29,935 nucleotides of DNA. It comes from an uncultured Flavobacterium sp. Lineage in GTDB: Bacteria; Bacteroidota; Bacteroidia; Flavobacteriales; Flavobacteriaceae. The notes below the pieces were generated by a model. It was not told where the DNA came from and made no database searches. It worked only from the letters and a program-made list of their open reading frames with translations. A program made the position numbers and the translations under genes. Every line of letters begins with the position of its first letter. Position 1 is the first letter of the stretch. Where the stretch lies: NCBI RefSeq assembly GCF_946482535.1, contig NZ_CAMLRU010000009.1, positions 1 through 29,935 on the forward strand, given 5' to 3'. This document shows, piece by piece, positions 27,698-29,935 of the stretch.

Positions 27698-29935
27698 TTA
27701 TTTAGAAATTAATATTCGTGTTTTTATCTCGTCAAATTCTATTTCAGTACCATTGGAAACTTCTTCGGTTAAAACTAAGGTTTCGGTTAAAGTTTCTGAT
27801 TTGATATAGTTTTCGTTTTCTTGTATAGCTTTCGCTAAAATAGCATTATGTTGTAATTGAACTTTAATTTTATCGGTTACTTCAAATCCGCTGTCTTTTC
27901 TAAGGTTTTGGATTCGGTTAACCAATTCTCTGGCGATACCTTCGTTTTTCAATTCTTCGGTTAGCGTAATGTCTAGCGCAACAGTTATGCCATTTGCATT
28001 GGCGACTATCCAACCCGGAATGTCTTGTGAAGAAATCTCGACATCTTCTAATGATAAAATTATACTTTTTCCCGAAATAACAAGCGTTAGCTCGCCTTTA
28101 GCATCTAATTCGTTGATTTGTTCCGGTGAAAAATTTTGTATCTCTTTGGAAATCAATCCCATGTCTTTTCCGAAACGCGGTCCGAGGGCTTTGAAATTCG
28201 GTTTAATTTGTTTCACCAAAACGCCTGAAGCATCGTCTAAAAGTTCGATTTCTTTGACGTTTACTTCGGCTTTTATCAGGTCGGAAACGGCCTCGATTTC
28301 AGCACGTTGTTGTTCGTCAAGTATTGGTATCATTACCTTTTGCAGAGGTTGACGTACTTTAATCATCTCCTTTTTACGGAGTGATAAAACGAGTGATGAA
28401 ACGGTCTGTGCTTTCATCATTTTGCTCTCGAGTGATTTATCAACAAAGTTTTCAACCGAATTTGGAAATTTCGCCAAATGTACGGACTCAAATTCCTCTG
28501 AATGTGTGGCCTGCGTTAAGTCTGTGTAAAGTTTGTCCATGAAGAACGGTGCGATTGGAGCGGATAATTTAGCTACGTTTAGCAAACAAGTATAAAGCGT
28601 TTGGTAAGCCGCAATTTTATCAGTTCCGTATTCGCCTTTCCAGAATCTTCTTCGGCACAAACGAACGTACCAGTTGCTCAAATTCTCCTGAACAAAATCA
28701 GAAATCGCTCTCGCAGCGCGTGTTGGTTCATAATCGGCGTAAGCTTCGTCTACGACTTTAATCAACGTATGCAATTCGGATAAAATCCAACGGTCGATTT
28801 CGGGTCTTTCGTTTAACGGAACTTCCGCCTCTTCGTATTTAAAACCATCAATATTAGCGTACAAAGCAAAGAACGAGTAAGTATTATAAAGCGTTCCGAA
28901 GAATTTGCGTCTTACTTCGGCCACGCCTTCGATATCAAATTTTAAGTTGTCCCACGGATTGGCATTGGCAATCATGTACCAACGTGTCGCATCCGGACCG
29001 TATTCTTTTAGTGTTTCAAACGGATCAACGGCATTGCCCAAACGTTTAGACATTTTTTGGCCGTTTTTGTCCAAAACCAAACCATTTGAGACTACATTTT
29101 TATAGGCAATTTTATCAAAAACTAAAGTTCCGATGGCGTGCAAAGTGTAGAACCAACCGCGAGTTTGGTCAACACCTTCGGCAATGAAATCAGCCGGGAA
29201 GTCTTTGTTACCGTCAATTTTATCTTTGTTTTCGAAAGGATAATGCCATTGGGCATAAGGCATGGCGCCACTATCAAACCAAACGTCAATCAAATCGCTT
29301 TCGCGTTTCATATGTTTGCCTGATGGTGATACCAAAATGATGTTGTCTACTACATTTTTGTGCAAATCGACTAAGTCATAATTGGCTTCGCTCATGTCTC
29401 CGATAGTGAATCCTTTGTATGGATTTTCGCTCTGGAAACCGGCGGCTATCGATTTTTCGATTTCATGGTACAATTCTTCTACCGAACCGATAATCATTTC
29501 TTCGGTTCCGTCTTCGCTTCTCCAAATCGGCAAAGGAATTCCCCAATATCTGGAACGCGACAAATTCCAGTCATTTGAATTTTTTAACCAATTTCCGAAA
29601 CGACCTTCTCCGGTTGATTTAGGTTTCCAATTGATTGTTTCGTTCAAATCAAACATTCGGTCTCTAACTGCAGTTATTTTTATAAACCAAGCATCAAGCG
29701 GATAATACAAAATGGGTTTGTCAGTTCTCCAGCAATGTGGGTAACTGTGGACGTATTTTTCGACTTTGAAAGCCTTGTTTTCTTCTTTTAATTGGATGGC
29801 AATTTCAACATCGACAGAGCGTTCAGGAGCTTCGCCGTCGTTGTAATATTCGTTTTTAACATACTTGCCGGAATAATTTCCTAAACCTTGAATAAATTTC
29901 CCTTGCAAATCAACTAAAGGAACAGGATTTTCATT
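27698..29935 (-). CDS. ileS: Isoleucine-tRNA ligase, C-terminal part (runs off window)
   Basis: Charges tRNA-Ile with isoleucine. About 745 C-terminal residues are in the window and the reading frame stays open to base 29935; the HIGH motif and most of the editing domain are beyond the edge. Visible are SRYWGIPLPIW, DLIDVWFDSGAMPYAQ, IAEGVDQTRGWFYTLHAIG, the KMSKR form of the KMSKS loop in NGQKMSKRLGNAVDPFE, and the anticodon-binding helices (DRWILSELHTLIK, RRRFWKGEYGTDK). The KMSKR loop and the lack of a C-terminal Cys4 zinc site point to the eukaryote-like class II type of bacterial IleRS. It is the first of two co-directional genes with the dksA-like gene. Confidence 0.95.
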   Translation of the reverse strand, partial: NENPVPLVDLQGKFIQGLGNYSGKYVKNEYYNDGEAPERSVDVEIAIQLKEENKAFKVEKYVHSYPHCWRTDKPILYYPLDAWFIKITAVRDRMFDLNETINWKPKSTGEGRFGNWLKNSNDWNLSRSRYWGIPLPIWRSEDGTEEMIIGSVEELYHEIEKSIAAGFQSENPYKGFTIGDMSEANYDLVDLHKNVVDNIILVSPSGKHMKRESDLIDVWFDSGAMPYAQWHYPFENKDKIDGNKDFPADFIAEGVDQTRGWFYTLHAIGTLVFDKIAYKNVVSNGLVLDKNGQKMSKRLGNAVDPFETLKEYGPDATRWYMIANANPWDNLKFDIEGVAEVRRKFFGTLYNTYSFFALYANIDGFKYEEAEVPLNERPEIDRWILSELHTLIKVVDEAYADYEPTRAARAISDFVQENLSNWYVRLCRRRFWKGEYGTDKIAAYQTLYTCLLNVAKLSAPIAPFFMDKLYTDLTQATHSEEFESVHLAKFPNSVENFVDKSLESKMMKAQTVSSLVLSLRKKEMIKVRQPLQKVMIPILDEQQRAEIEAVSDLIKAEVNVKEIELLDDASGVLVKQIKPNFKALGPRFGKDMGLISKEIQNFSPEQINELDAKGELTLVISGKSIILSLEDVEISSQDIPGWIVANANGITVALDITLTEELKNEGIARELVNRIQNLRKDSGFEVTDKIKVQLQHNAILAKAIQENENYIKSETLTETLVLTEEVSNGTEIEFDEIKTRILISK

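Noticed and set aside
27698..29935. ileS as a truncated pseudogene
   Set aside because: The frame is open to the window edge, and the missing N-terminus is simply outside the window.
1..29935. CRISPR arrays, tRNA or rRNA genes, insertion sequences, replication origin
   Set aside because: No regularly spaced repeats, cloverleaf sequences, transposase motifs or DnaA box clusters were seen on either strand by eye.

Overview
The window reads as chromosome of a Flavobacterium-like member of the Bacteroidota. The DNA is AT-rich. Many transcription starts carry the phylum's -33 TTTG / -7 TAnnTTTG promoter pattern instead of E. coli-type -35/-10 boxes. Start codons have little Shine-Dalgarno sequence. 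Gene order is typical of flavobacteria: acpP-fabF-rnc-(IPExxxDY gene)-pyk and ileS-dksA-like-lspA. No transposase, integrase, CRISPR array, rRNA or tRNA was recognised, so this is core chromosome and not an island.

Layout. 1-4257 (+): end of acpP, then fabF (fatty acid elongation), rnc (RNase III), a small family of unknown function and pyk (last step of glycolysis). 4365-5057 (+): a Bax-inhibitor-1 family membrane protein. 5109-8220 (-): dinB with an upstream Gcr-type membrane protein. 8309-8776 (+) a CYTH phosphohydrolase, tail to tail with an RlpA-like wall protein (8777-9334, -). 9418-11567 (-): a 4-TM protein and pgi. 11662-14621 (-): a tight operon DUF3108 protein - tryptophan 2,3-dioxygenase - M23 lipoprotein. 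14677-14824: a candidate small RNA gene. 14910-19193 (-): hppD and hmgA (tyrosine catabolism), a repeat-bearing gap, and an APC amino acid permease. 19282-23305 (-): uvrC followed by a patatin/outer-membrane-barrel protein. 23412-25209 (+): a group II PLP decarboxylase overlapping 5-formyl-THF cyclo-ligase. 25184-25813 (-) lspA, 26003-27247 (+) an LVIVD-repeat lipoprotein, then the dksA-like gene and ileS (27305-29935, -, ileS running off the window).

Functionally, 12910-19193 concentrates aromatic amino acid use: kynA opens the tryptophan ring, hppD and hmgA take tyrosine-derived 4-hydroxyphenylpyruvate to maleylacetoacetate, and the permease could supply substrate. The rest is housekeeping: lipid synthesis, RNA processing, glycolysis, DNA repair, cell wall and lipoprotein maturation.

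The least ordinary signals are non-coding or sub-genic. They are a promoter-to-terminator small RNA candidate at about 14787-14677 (-); a textbook intrinsic-terminator hairpin inside the first 20 codons of rnc; a uvrC promoter only 5 nt from its ATG, implying a leaderless mRNA; two intergenic repeat elements at 16123-16198 and 17392-17458; and several substitutions of metal-ligand or catalytic residues (RNase III N131, M23 C361, RlpA K108, DksA-like zinc site). All functional statements rest on reading the sequence and on family knowledge; no database search was run.
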